Positions 32,902-43,000 of a stretch of 56,574 nt of DNA are shown piece after piece. The stretch lies in assembly GCF_002160135.1 (NCBI RefSeq), contig NZ_NFJZ01000015.1, positions 1 through 56,574 of the forward strand. Direction: 5' to 3'. Position numbers and translations under genes: made by a program. Below the pieces are notes generated by a model, which had not been told where the DNA came from, did no database searches, and saw nothing but the letters and a program-made list of their open reading frames with translations. Source of the stretch: Lachnoclostridium sp. An196 (GTDB lineage: Bacteria > Bacillota > Clostridia > Lachnospirales > Lachnospiraceae). Numbering within the stretch: position 1 is the first letter of the stretch; every line of letters starts with the position of its first letter.

Positions 32902-33154
32902 GTTTCAATTCCTCCTAAAAAGTTGAATAATAAATTTTTGACCTTATAACTCTTTCCATGATTGTTAAAAGATCATCAACCATTACATATTCTACCTAAT
33001 TTGTCCAAAAATATCAATACCCAATGTCAAAGAATCCCTATTTTTTTTCTTTACTTTCGCGGAAATATCCCATATGATGGAATGAAAGAAACAAACAGTT
33101 CCAGCTGTCTTCACCCGGGACAGTGCGGCACTGTTTTTTACGCAGGAGGAAATT

Positions 33155-33961
33155 TTGAAGATCTTATCTGACTATCATGTACACTCATCCTTTTCAGGAG
33201 ACAGCAGCGTCTCTCCTGAGGCTGTAATCGAACAGGCAATCTCTCACGGGCTCCAGCATCTGTGCCTCACGGACCACATGGATTATGACTATACGGACGG
33301 CGACGTCTGCTTTGAATTCGACCCGCGTGAATATTTTCGCAGGCTGCAGCCCCTGAAAGAAAAATACCGGGATCAGATCGACCTTTGCATCGGCGTGGAA
33401 CTGGGACTGCGTCCCTATCTGAGCGGGCGGCACCACAGCCTGATCTTTTCCTATCCGTTCGACTTTGTGATCGGATCGATCCACCTGGTAAACAACCGCG
33501 ATCCCTACTTTCCGTCTTACTTTGAAGGCCGGGATGAGTCGGGCGCATATCTGGAATATTTTCAGTGCGCTCTGCAGAATCTGAGAGCCTATTCCAACTT
33601 CGACACCTTTGGCCATCTGGATTATGTGGTCCGTTATGGTCCCAATCAGAACCGTTTTTATTCCTATGAACGGTACCGGGAAATCCTCGACGAGATCCTG
33701 CGCACGCTGATCCGCCGTGATATCGGGCTGGAAATCAACACCGGCGGATACCGCCACGGTCTGGAAGAACCCAACCCCTGCAGGGAAATCATCAAGCGCT
33801 ACCGGGAGCTGGGCGGCCGGATCATCACATTCGGTTCCGACGCCCACGACCCGCTTTTCCTGGGCTACCAGTTTGACCGGGCCGCCGCTCTCGCAAAAGA
33901 ATGCGGATTTACCAGCTATTATATTTTCCGCCGCCGCAAACCTCAGGAACTTCCTCTGTAG
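33155..33961 (+). CDS. PHP-domain phosphatase, histidinol-phosphatase family
   Basis: A 268-residue metal-dependent phosphatase of the HisJ/HisK PHP group. Metal ligands in DYHVHSSFSGD, LTDHMDYDY, VIGSIHLVN, FDTFGHLDYVVRYG and FGSDAHDP. TTG start at 33155 after AGGAGGA. No his genes adjoin it, so either it supplies histidinol-phosphatase activity alone or acts on another phosphate ester. It is divergent from gap and convergent with mnmA. Confidence 0.85.
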   Translation: MKILSDYHVHSSFSGDSSVSPEAVIEQAISHGLQHLCLTDHMDYDYTDGDVCFEFDPREYFRRLQPLKEKYRDQIDLCIGVELGLRPYLSGRHHSLIFSYPFDFVIGSIHLVNNRDPYFPSYFEGRDESGAYLEYFQCALQNLRAYSNFDTFGHLDYVVRYGPNQNRFYSYERYREILDEILRTLIRRDIGLEINTGGYRHGLEEPNPCREIIKRYRELGGRIITFGSDAHDPLFLGYQFDRAAALAKECGFTSYYIFRRRKPQELPL

Positions 33962-33980
33962 TCCGGCCTGCCGGCCGTCT

Positions 33981-35066
33981 CTAACAGGTTCCCAGGATCG
34001 TGCCGCCGCCTGCCACGTAGTCGCCGTCATAGAAGACGACTGCCTGGCCCGGCGTGACCGCGCGGACCGGCTCGTCAAAAATACATTCCACTTCATCCTC
34101 TCCCGTTCGCCGGACCGTACACATGGCTCCCGCGTGATTATAACGGATCTTCGCCAGGCACCGCATTCCGCTCTCCGGCGCTTCCACACCCATCCAGTTC
34201 AGACGGTTGGCCCTGAGCCTGTCTGAAAATACGTCTTTTGTCTCCCCGATCACCACTTCATTGGTCTCCGGGCGGATCTCAAGCACTACCACAGGGCGTC
34301 CCATGGACAGTCCCAGCCCTTTTCGCTGGCCCACAGTATAATGCGTGATCCCTTTATGCTTCCCGATCACAGTTCCATCCGACCACACAAAATTGCCTTC
34401 CGGGATCCTCACTCCCGCATGTTCTTCGATAAAGCGAGCATAATCCTTATCCGGCACAAAACAGATCTCCTGGCTGTCCGGCTTATGCGCCACCGAAAGT
34501 CCCAGATTCTCCGCAAACGCGCGTATTTCTTCTTTAGAATATTCTCCCACCGGCATCAGCGTACGGGAAAGCTGCTCCTGGGTCAGATTGTACAGAGCAT
34601 ATGTCTGGTCCTTGGCAGCCGTCTTCGACATCTTGAGAGCATATCTCCCGTTCGGCAGGAGATCGATTCTGGCATAATGACCGGTTGCGATATAATCCGC
34701 ACCGATCTCCATGCTCCGCCTCAGCAGCGATTCCCATTTCACATACCGGTTGCAGGCGATGCAGGGATTCGGCGTGCGTCCACACAGATACTCGTCCATG
34801 AAATAGTCGATCACTTTTTCCTGGAAATCTTTTTTAAAATTCATCACATAATGAGGAATCCCCAGACGTGACGCTACGCGTCTCGCATCCTCTACAGCGC
34901 TGAGCCCGCAGCATCCTCCGTTCTCTTCCATCTGCTCCGGCTCCTCATCCTGCCAGATCTGCATGGTCACTCCCCATACCTCATATCCCTGCTGCAAAAG
35001 CAGCCAGGCCGCCACAGAGGAGTCTACTCCCCCGGACATGCCTACTACTACCTTTTTTCTCTTCAT
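33981..35066 (-). CDS. mnmA: tRNA-specific 2-thiouridylase
   Basis: A 361-residue enzyme that adds sulfur to U34 of tRNA Lys, Glu and Gln. PP-loop [15 protein letters not shown], first active Cys in [12 protein letters not shown], second in [12 protein letters not shown], and the C-terminal [16 protein letters not shown]. Full length. It follows nifU by 2 bases and receives sulfur from the NifS/IscS encoded two genes upstream, so the operon links Fe-S assembly and tRNA thiolation. Confidence 0.96.
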   Translation of the reverse strand: MKRKKVVVGMSGGVDSSVAAWLLLQQGYEVWGVTMQIWQDEEPEQMEENGGCCGLSAVEDARRVASRLGIPHYVMNFKKDFQEKVIDYFMDEYLCGRTPNPCIACNRYVKWESLLRRSMEIGADYIATGHYARIDLLPNGRYALKMSKTAAKDQTYALYNLTQEQLSRTLMPVGEYSKEEIRAFAENLGLSVAHKPDSQEICFVPDKDYARFIEEHAGVRIPEGNFVWSDGTVIGKHKGITHYTVGQRKGLGLSMGRPVVVLEIRPETNEVVIGETKDVFSDRLRANRLNWMGVEAPESGMRCLAKIRYNHAGAMCTVRRTGEDEVECIFDEPVRAVTPGQAVVFYDGDYVAGGGTILGTC

Positions 35067-35068
35067 CT

Positions 35069-35512
35069 TTAATACTCTTCGCTTTCCTCTTCTTCACCTT
35101 CGTGAATATCTGACTTCGGCTTCTCCAGGCCCTCGATCCTGATCCCATGCTTTTCTGCATAGTCCCAGAGCGCCGCATGGATTGCTTCCTCCGCCAGCAG
35201 AGAACAGTGTACCTTGACTGGCGGCAGCCCGTCAAGAGCTTCCATAACCGCTTTGTTCGTTACCTGAAGCGCTTCACGGATGTTCTTTCCTTTTACCAGT
35301 TCCGTAGCCATACTGCTGGTGGCAATCGCTGCTCCGCACCCGAATGTCTTAAACTTCACATCCCGGATGATCTGGTTTTCATCGATATCCAGATAAATTC
35401 TCATAATATCTCCGCATTTTGCGTTCCCTACGGTTCCTATGCCGCTGGCGTTCTCAATCTCTCCAACGTTTCTGGGATTCTGGAAATGATCCATTACTTT
35501 ATCGCTGTACAT
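35069..35512 (-). CDS. nifU: NifU/IscU-type Fe-S scaffold
   Basis: A 147-residue scaffold. The three cluster Cys are in [21 protein letters not shown] and [17 protein letters not shown]. It starts [19 protein letters not shown] and ends with an acidic tail ([10 protein letters not shown]) that is longer than in short IscU proteins. It builds clusters with the NifS desulfurase upstream. Confidence 0.95.
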   Translation of the reverse strand: MYSDKVMDHFQNPRNVGEIENASGIGTVGNAKCGDIMRIYLDIDENQIIRDVKFKTFGCGAAIATSSMATELVKGKNIREALQVTNKAVMEALDGLPPVKVHCSLLAEEAIHAALWDYAEKHGIRIEGLEKPKSDIHEGEEEESEEY

Positions 35513-35559
35513 ATCGTTTTTCCTCGTCTTTCTTTTCTTTATCCTGTGCGGCCGGCATC

Positions 35560-36729
35560 CTACTGCCGGCGCACAAAGTCTTCATAGAGCGGAGACATTC
35601 CTCTTAACTTCTCCACAATCTTTTTAATCGCTTCTACCACATAATCCAGTTCTTCCTCTGTCGTCTCCTCACTGAGGGTCAGGCGGAGCGAACCGTGCGC
35701 GATCTCATGGGGCAGTCCGATGGCAAGCAAAACATGGGAAGGATCCAGAGAACCGGATGTGCAGGCGGAACCGCTGGAGCCGCAGATTCCTTCCATATCC
35801 AGCATGATCAGGAGAGACTCTCCTTCCACAAACTGAAAGCTGAAGTTCGCGTTGTTCGGCAGACGTCTGGTCCGGTGTCCGTTCAGTCTGGTATAAGGCA
35901 CTTCGTGAAGCACGCGGTCGATCAGATGATCCCGCAGTTTTCTTTCCATTGCCGTCCTTTCTTCCATGGTACGCACCGCGCGTTCTACTGCCGCGCCGTA
36001 TCCCACAATTCCCGGCACATTCTCCGTACCGGCACGGCGTTTCCTCTCCTGAGCTCCGCCGTGAATAAAACTGCGGATCTTCACCCCTTTGCGGATATAG
36101 AGGAAACCGATGCCCTTGGGCCCGTTCAGCTTGTGTCCGCTGGAGCTGAGCATGTCGATCCCCAGTTCATCCACCTGGATGGGAATCTGGCCGAACGCCT
36201 GCACCGCGTCCGTATGGAACAGGATCCCATGCTCTCTGGCGATCTGCCCGATCTCTTTCACCGGCTGGATGGTTCCGATCTCATTGTTGGCAAACATGAT
36301 GCTGATCAGGATCGTCTCCGGACGAACAGCCTTCTTCAGCTGATCCAGCTTCACGATCCCGGATTCATCCACATCCAGATACGTCACTTCATACCCTTGC
36401 TTTTCCAGCCACTGGCAGGTATGCAGCACCGCGTGATGTTCGATCTTCGACGTGATAATATGATTGCCCTTCGCACGGTACGCTTCCGCCGCCGCTTTGA
36501 TGGCCCAATTATCGGCTTCTGTGCCGCCGGCAGTGAAATAGATCTCTTCCGGCTTTGCGCCCAGCGCTCCGGCGATAGTTTCCCGGCTGGCAGCGATCGC
36601 CTCCTTGCTCTTCTGAGAAAACTGGTATACGCTGGACGGATTGCCGTACAGTTCGGAAAAATACGGAAGCATGGCTTCCACCACTTCCGGCGCCGTCTTT
36701 GTCGTTGCTGCATTATCTAAATAAATCAT
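35560..36729 (-). CDS. nifS: Cysteine desulfurase NifS/IscS type
   Basis: A 389-residue PLP enzyme. MIYLDNAATTKTAPEVVEAM start; His/Lys region HTDAVQAFGQIPI and SSGHKLNGPKGIGFLYI with PLP Lys; GGAQERKRRAGTENV; active Cys in GSSGSACTSGS. It passes sulfur to NifU and MnmA encoded downstream. Seven bases downstream of iscR. Confidence 0.96.
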   Translation of the reverse strand: MIYLDNAATTKTAPEVVEAMLPYFSELYGNPSSVYQFSQKSKEAIAASRETIAGALGAKPEEIYFTAGGTEADNWAIKAAAEAYRAKGNHIITSKIEHHAVLHTCQWLEKQGYEVTYLDVDESGIVKLDQLKKAVRPETILISIMFANNEIGTIQPVKEIGQIAREHGILFHTDAVQAFGQIPIQVDELGIDMLSSSGHKLNGPKGIGFLYIRKGVKIRSFIHGGAQERKRRAGTENVPGIVGYGAAVERAVRTMEERTAMERKLRDHLIDRVLHEVPYTRLNGHRTRRLPNNANFSFQFVEGESLLIMLDMEGICGSSGSACTSGSLDPSHVLLAIGLPHEIAHGSLRLTLSEETTEEELDYVVEAIKKIVEKLRGMSPLYEDFVRRQ

Positions 36730-36736
36730 GTTCTAA

Positions 36737-37201
36737 TCACTCCTCTTCTATTCCATGCATCCGCAGGTCTTCTTTCGCATCCCGTACCCTCCGGCTTTCT
36801 TCCGCCAGATCACTGAGCTTCATCTCGTCCACGGTACGGTTCACGCTTTCGTTAATCTTCTTCCAAACATATTTGGCCACACACAGGTCTTCCCCGCTGC
36901 AGCCGCCTTTTCCGAGAAGGCCCGGACACTCTACCGGACTTAAGCTGCCCTCCAGTGCCCGCAGGATATCGCCCACCGAGATCTCTTCCGCAGGGCGTTT
37001 CAGCAGATACCCTCCTCCTGCTCCGCGGAAGCCTTCCACCAGCTCCGCTTTGCGGAGCCTGGCGATCAATTGTTCCAGATAGTTCTCTGATATGTTCTGT
37101 CTGGCCGCGATACTGGCCAGCGATACCGGTTCTTCCCCGCCATACTGGGCCAGGTCAATCATCGCCCGCAGGCCGTAACGTCCTTTTGTAGATAATTTCA
37201 T
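36737..37201 (-). CDS. iscR: Rrf2-family regulator (IscR-like)
   Basis: A 154-residue Rrf2 regulator. HTH MKLSTKGRYGLRAMIDLAQY and NISENYLEQLIARLRKAELVEG; three Cys near VECPGLLGKGGCSGEDLCVAKY match the IscR Fe-S ligand spacing. ATG 37201 has AGGTGG 5 bases upstream; an in-frame GTG at 37210 is the alternative. It likely senses cluster status and controls its own operon through a palindrome just upstream. Confidence 0.93.
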   Translation of the reverse strand: MKLSTKGRYGLRAMIDLAQYGGEEPVSLASIAARQNISENYLEQLIARLRKAELVEGFRGAGGGYLLKRPAEEISVGDILRALEGSLSPVECPGLLGKGGCSGEDLCVAKYVWKKINESVNRTVDEMKLSDLAEESRRVRDAKEDLRMHGIEEE

Positions 37202-37218
37202 CCTGTCCACCTTTAATT

Positions 37219-37276
37219 CCTAGCATTTTACTAGGTTTTATGTTCTGATCATATCATCTGTCCCTGGTTCTGTCAA
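37219..37276 (-). promoter_or_regulatory. iscR operon promoter and operator
   Basis: Minus-strand TTGACA (37,271 to 37,276), 17-base spacer and TATGAT (37,248 to 37,253). Just downstream, at 37,219 to 37,235, is the dyad CCTAG-N7-CTAGG, spanning about +5 to +22. This is a likely IscR autoregulation site, also close to the divergent flippase gene start. Confidence 0.7.
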
Positions 37277-37324
37277 GCACCCGAAATGAATATATTTAAA
37301 AACAAAAGCTATCGCAGGATTTCT

Positions 37325-38818
37325 ATGAAATCATCGACTCAGTTTGTCAAAGGGACCCTGATCCTGGCCTTCGCGAATCTGCTGTGCAGATTTCTGGGTT
37401 TCTTCTATAAGATATTCCTGGCACAGGCCCTCGGTGCGGAAGGAATGGGTATCTACCAGCTGATTTTTCCCGTTTTTTCTGTCTGCCATGCGCTGACGGC
37501 TTCCGGAATCGAAACGGCCATTTCCCGTTTTACCGCTTCCAGGAAGGAGGATGGCGCATCCTTTCTGTACGCAGGAGTTTCCATCTCTCTTGCCGCATCC
37601 TTTCTGACCGGAGCAGTACTGTGGCTGGGCGCTGCATCTATCTCCGTCCGTCTGCTGCATGAACCCCGCTGCGAGGTTCTTCTTCAGATCCTGGCTGCGG
37701 CGATTCCTCTGGCCGCTTTCCACGGGTGTTTCTCCGGTTACTGCCTGGGCAGAAAACAAACCGCCGTCCCTGCCGCCGCCCAGTTTCTGGAACAGGCCGC
37801 GCGCATCGGCACCGTCTGGCTTCTCTGCGGCATCTATGTCTATCAGGGAAAAGAAATTACCCCTTCACTGGCCGTATTCGGACTTCTGGCAGGAGAAACA
37901 GCGTCATCACTGCTGATGCTCTCTTTTGTCTCGCCGGGACGTCCCGACCTGCATCCGGTCTCCAAGTATCTGAAAAAATGCCGGACTCTTCTTTCCATGG
38001 CTCTGCCGCTCACCGGAAACCGCCTGACGCTTGCTCTGCTTCAGAGTCTGGAAGCCGCCCTGATTCCTCTCTGCCTGCGCAAGTCCGGGCTCAGCACTGC
38101 GGATGCCTTGAGTCTCTACGGGATTCTTACCGGAATGTCCATGTCGTTTCTCATGTTTCCCAATGCGCTGACCGCCTCTGTATCTTCCATGCTGCTTCCC
38201 GCAGTCTCGGAAGAACAGGCCCGCGGTGATCAGAGAAGAATCTCGCTGACCATCGAATATACCCTGCAGTTCGGTCTGACCATCGGGATTTTCTGTATGG
38301 GGCTCTTTCTCCGCTACGGACAGCAGCTTGGCGAACTGTTTTTCCAGGAACCTCTGGCAGGACGATTTCTGGTCACGCTGGCATGGATCTGTCCCTTCCT
38401 GTACCTGACCGGCAATCTGAACAGCATCCTGCACGGATTGGGAGAGACCGGGATCACGTTTTTCAACCAGCTGACAGGCAGCGGAATCCGCATCCTTTTC
38501 GTTGTCTTTCTGGTTCCCGCTCTGGGAATCCAGGGCGTCCTGCTTGGCATTCTGGCCAGTCAGCTTATACTGAGCATACTCGGGATTCTGGCCGTATCGC
38601 GCCATGTAACCCCCTCGATCGGTCTGGACAGTCTGGTCCTGAAACCGCTCGGGGCTCTGATCCTTTCCCTGGGAGGTGTGGAACTGATGAAACATTTATG
38701 CCCCATCCTTCGTCTGGGCGGCGAATTATTTACGCTGGTCCTCAGCATCTGCCTGATGGCTGCCGTCTATTTTCTTCTGATGATCCTGGCCGGTATCCGT
38801 AAAATTTTTCGTCTTTGA
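37325..38818 (+). CDS. Polysaccharide/lipid flippase, SpoVB/MurJ-like
   Basis: A 497-residue MATE-like/MOP-type membrane protein with about 14 hydrophobic segments (FVKGTLILAFANLLCRFLGFFYKI at the start). The conserved Arg in FLGFFYKIFLAQALGAEGMGIYQLIFP and SGIETAISRFTASRK is typical of SpoVB-type proteins that flip lipid-linked wall or spore cortex precursors. ATG 37325 starts at the family's MKSS- position; an earlier ATG at 37286 would add 13 basic residues. Divergent from iscR. Confidence 0.83.
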   Translation: MKSSTQFVKGTLILAFANLLCRFLGFFYKIFLAQALGAEGMGIYQLIFPVFSVCHALTASGIETAISRFTASRKEDGASFLYAGVSISLAASFLTGAVLWLGAASISVRLLHEPRCEVLLQILAAAIPLAAFHGCFSGYCLGRKQTAVPAAAQFLEQAARIGTVWLLCGIYVYQGKEITPSLAVFGLLAGETASSLLMLSFVSPGRPDLHPVSKYLKKCRTLLSMALPLTGNRLTLALLQSLEAALIPLCLRKSGLSTADALSLYGILTGMSMSFLMFPNALTASVSSMLLPAVSEEQARGDQRRISLTIEYTLQFGLTIGIFCMGLFLRYGQQLGELFFQEPLAGRFLVTLAWICPFLYLTGNLNSILHGLGETGITFFNQLTGSGIRILFVVFLVPALGIQGVLLGILASQLILSILGILAVSRHVTPSIGLDSLVLKPLGALILSLGGVELMKHLCPILRLGGELFTLVLSICLMAAVYFLLMILAGIRKIFRL

Positions 38819-38848
38819 AAGACCGTCTTTGTCGGGCGCCGATTGGCA

Positions 38849-38877
38849 TTTACAACGCGAAAAACTTATACTATAAT
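38849..38877 (+). promoter_or_regulatory. aroF promoter
   Basis: TTTACA (38,849 to 38,854), 17-base spacer and TATAAT (38,872 to 38,877). The leader then has a short hairpin GGGACA/TGTCCC (38,890 to 38,907) before the ribosome site. Confidence 0.75.
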
Positions 38878-38933
38878 AGAAAATTGTCAGGGACAGACGC
38901 ATGTCCCGGCCGAAGGAGACGAAAGGAGACATT

Positions 38934-39962
38934 ATGGGATTCACATTCAACAAAAAACTGCCCATCCCGAAAGAGATCAAAGCCATGTATCCGCTTTCGG
39001 AAAAATGCGCAGCCATAAAAGCACAGAGAGATAAAGAAATCCGGGACGTAATCACCGGAGCAGACGACCGTTTCCTGATCATTATCGGCCCCTGCTCGGC
39101 GGACAATGAGACGGCTGTCATGGATTACCTCCACAGACTGGTGCCCGTCCAGGATAAGATCAAAGATAAATGTATTATTATACCTCGCATATATACCAAC
39201 AAACCCCGCACCACGGGAGAAGGCTATAAAGGAATGGTGCATCAGCCGGATCCGGAAGCCGCTCCGGATCTGCTGGCCGGACTCGTCGCCATCCGGAAGC
39301 TGCACATACGCAATATTGAAGAAACAGGTCTGACTGCTGCCGATGAGATGCTTTATCCGGAAAACTGGTGGTATCTCTCCGATCTGCTTTCCTATGTGGC
39401 CGTAGGAGCCAGATCCGTAGAAGACCAGCAGCACCGCCTTACCGTCAGCGGTTTCGATGTGCCGGCCGGCATGAAGAATCCCACCAGCGGCGACATGACG
39501 GTTATGCTGAACTCTGTAGTCGCCGCCCAGCACGCGCACAATTTTATCTATCGCGGATGGGACGTCAATACTGGCGGCAACCCGCTGGCACATACCGTTC
39601 TGCGGGGTGCAGTGAACAAACGGGGCGCGACGATTCCCAACTACCACTACGAGGATCTTCTCCTGCTGCTGCATCTTTATCAGGAAAAGAACCTGAAAAA
39701 CCCCGCCTGCGTAGTGGACACGAACCATTCGAACTCCAACAAACAATATCTGGAACAGATCCGGATCACCAAAGAGGTCCTGCACAGCCGCCAGTACAAT
39801 CCCGATATCCACAAGCTGGTCAAGGGACTGATGATCGAAAGTTATATTGAGGACGGCTCGCAGGGTATTCACGATAAAGTGTACGGCAAATCCATCACCG
39901 ACCCATGCCTGGGCTGGGAGAAAACCGAACGTCTTCTCTATGAGATCGCAGAAAAATGCTGA
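38934..39962 (+). CDS. aroF: DAHP synthase, class I
   Basis: A 342-residue 3-deoxy-7-phosphoheptulonate synthase, first step of aromatic synthesis from PEP and erythrose 4-phosphate. Signatures: FLIIIGPCSADNETAV, IIPRIYTNKPRTT, GARSVEDQQHR, NPTSGDM and DTNHSNSNKQ with metal ligands. ATG 38934 has GAAAGGAG upstream. It uses PEP; the adjacent convergent gene is a dikinase-like protein, but no functional link is shown. Confidence 0.94.
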   Translation: MGFTFNKKLPIPKEIKAMYPLSEKCAAIKAQRDKEIRDVITGADDRFLIIIGPCSADNETAVMDYLHRLVPVQDKIKDKCIIIPRIYTNKPRTTGEGYKGMVHQPDPEAAPDLLAGLVAIRKLHIRNIEETGLTAADEMLYPENWWYLSDLLSYVAVGARSVEDQQHRLTVSGFDVPAGMKNPTSGDMTVMLNSVVAAQHAHNFIYRGWDVNTGGNPLAHTVLRGAVNKRGATIPNYHYEDLLLLLHLYQEKNLKNPACVVDTNHSNSNKQYLEQIRITKEVLHSRQYNPDIHKLVKGLMIESYIEDGSQGIHDKVYGKSITDPCLGWEKTERLLYEIAEKC

Positions 39963-39970
39963 TATATACG

Positions 39971-40007
39971 GAGCGGAGATCAGGCTGACTGCGCCTGATC
40001 CCCGCTC
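39971..40007. terminator. Bidirectional terminator between aroF and the kinase-amidotransferase gene
   Basis: Arms 39,971 to 39,985 and 39,993 to 40,007, GAGCGG-GATCAGGC type with one mismatch, between two converging genes and 6 bases from the stop of the minus-strand gene. Confidence 0.7.
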
Positions 40008-40012
40008 CTCAT

Positions 40013-43000
40013 TTATCTTACATATTTCTGAATAAAATTCAGCATAATCTTGCGCGTCTCCTCGTAAGCATTGGCGGTCTCAAACCGCCGCTCCGGATGC
40101 CACTGGAGCGCCAGAATCTTCATCTCGTCCGATCCGAACGCTTCCACGATCCCATTTTCCCGGTCCAGGGCCAGCGGTTCAAAACAAGGGGCAAGATCCG
40201 CTTCAAAGATACAGTCGTCATGGTAATTGTTCACCCAGATATTCCGCTCTTCTTTTATCAGCCACACCTGATGGTCCACTCCGCGCTTTCTCTCAACGGG
40301 CAGATCCGGATGATAACGGAGCTTCCCTCCGAACATGACATTGATATACTGCATTCCCCGGCAGGTCGCGATAATCGGGATTCCATGCGCCACGCAGTAA
40401 TGGATCACCTGTTCCTCCATACGATCCCGGTGAGGCTGCAGCTCATCTTCATGGGGACGGTCATACATCTCCGGCGGCAGGGAACCTCCTCCTACCACGA
40501 TCAGCAGGTCCCTTTTCTTATTGAACAGCATCTCCACATTTTTGGTAAAATTTGACACGGCTTTCGGGATAAATCCCAGCAGTTCGTAGAACCGCACATA
40601 TCCGGATTCCAGGATGTCCACCGGATCACCATACTGATTTACCCCTTCCCTCTGGGTAATCAAAGCGCTCAGATTCCGGTACTGTATACCTTCTTCGATC
40701 TTTCCGCTCTTGCAGTCCATGGACAGATAGCTTAAAGACGCCACGTAATCATAGATCTTTTCCCCGCAGCCGATGGCGGCAGGTATTTCAAATTCCGCGC
40801 AGCGGATCGCCATGTGGGAAGCCGCGCCCCCATAACAGGTAATAAATCCTTTGATTCCCTTTGTGAACACCCACTCGTATCCCGGATCCGCCTTAGGCAC
40901 TACTACGATCTTATCATGAATATCCGCATCCGGCTCCTCTTCCAGCAGGACCGCTTCGCCTTCTACCTTTTTCGTCGTGATAAAATTCGGCCTTGCCTCA
41001 TACACTTCGACCACATCCAGGCTGGTGCGGTCCACGATCACTTCAGGAAGCGAAAGTTCCCGGAACTGCTGGTACTTCACGTGCCTTCTCTGGATCAGGG
41101 TTTCCAGCCTGTCCTTCAGTTCCTCCGCGATCATATACTGCGGAATCTTGAAATCTTCGATCTTCAGCCAGGAAAGATCCTGCCGGGCAATCTCCAGCAC
41201 ATTGCCCGTACGTATCAAAAGCTCCAGGATCAGACTCAGGGATTTTGTAAACTCAAATTTAAAATATTCTCTCTGACGCACCGCGCTCCGTATAAAATGG
41301 ATCAGCTGTCCTGCCTCGACCGAAATACTATGCTCGTCCAGTGCCTGTTGGATCCGGGACAGTTCCAGGGCGTCCGGGCGCCCTTCGGTTCTCTGACGGT
41401 GTCTGGAAGGTCCCGGACGAAAATTCATCTGATCATAACGCTCCGTACGGATATCATAGGTTCCCACACGCAGATGGCCGTATTTCCGGTTAAATTCTGC
41501 CCGGGTCATGCGGTCCATGGAGAAATCCCGGAAGTCCCTCTCAAACTCCGTAGCCACCGTGGAGATCGACTGCATAAATGCGTCTACATCCTCAGCGGGA
41601 AACCAGCTCGTCCCCGGTTCCGAGGCAGGTCCGCATTCCGTAAGACTTCTTAAGAATGCTCTGGCCATAAAAGCCATTCTGGCCTGGCGGGCAAACTGGG
41701 GCGTTCCATAGAGCTGCAGAGCCGTCATGAGATTCTGAACCGACGCCAGTATCTGATGAACGGAGATTTCCTGGTTCGCCAGCCGGGCTTCTTCATTCTC
41801 ACGGATCTCTTCCAGACTCTTCAGCGCGTCCAGGTCTTCCTCCAGGATTTCATCAAAATGCAGGATCGCATACTCGGTCACTTCCTTCAGGCTCTCCGTC
41901 AGACAGCGGCGTTCTTCTTCCGTGAACCCATAATCCAGCAGACACCCGGTCCTCTCTTCCGTCCCGAAATCATAAGTGGAAAATACGATTTCGAACTCAA
42001 TCTTGTCATGGGCCGTCAGATTACGCTTCAGCGCCTCCTGATAATATTTCACCAGCCGCAGCGCCAGCGGCTCGTCTACCTTCTGCGGGATCAGCGAATA
42101 GAAAGAATATTCCAGACAGATATAAGGTTTATTTCCTATCTGGTGCATAAGGTCCTGATCCAGCTTTCTGAAACCGATAGCCGCGATCCCCTGGTTCCAG
42201 GCCCGCCGCGTGATGATGGCCCGGTACAGGGAATAATCCAGCGGCCGCGGATTGGTACCGATGATCTCGGACGGATTCCAAAAAGCCATATCCGACAGCA
42301 TCATAGGAGTATCGGTCACCACGTTGCGGTGATGGGCATACATGGCTCCCGCATCCTGCAGCAGTCGGAAAAAGGCCTGATCATCGTAAGAACCCGCCTG
42401 TTTGTAACTGGCCACCAACGGCCGCATCTGGAAAAGGATCACCCGGTTGTCCTGATCGATGGCAAATTCAATATCCAGCGCCAGTCCGTCCATGATCTGC
42501 TCCAGTTCCCGGACTGCCCGCAGCAGTTCTCTCCACGGCGTGTGCAGGAGGTTCTCATCCACGTTGCGGATCACCTTCATCATCCTGCCTGCCGACCCGC
42601 TGGTCACGCTGTCCGTCGATCCGGTCTCATCATAGTTAATCAGATAGTAAGGCCGGTGATTCTGGATATCCCTTGTAAAGACAACTCCCCCGTACCGCAC
42701 ATTCTTTGCCTGGCACTGAATCAGCACCTGCTCGTTCTCCACCTGCCGGATATCTCTGGCATAAGAAGCAATTACCGAATCTACCGCCCGGATAATCTCC
42801 TCCTTACTTGAAGAATTCACATCCAGTATGCTTTTATAATGTCCCGCGTTGGACCGCTGAAAGGAATCTTCTGCAGAAGAAGAGCTTCTCACCACGATGC
42901 GCCGGCCTTTAAACTGCTCCATAATCTCCCGGCACACCGCCTGTTTGTCCTTCTGGTAATCTCTGATATACAGAATATACATTTCCTCAATGACAGATTC

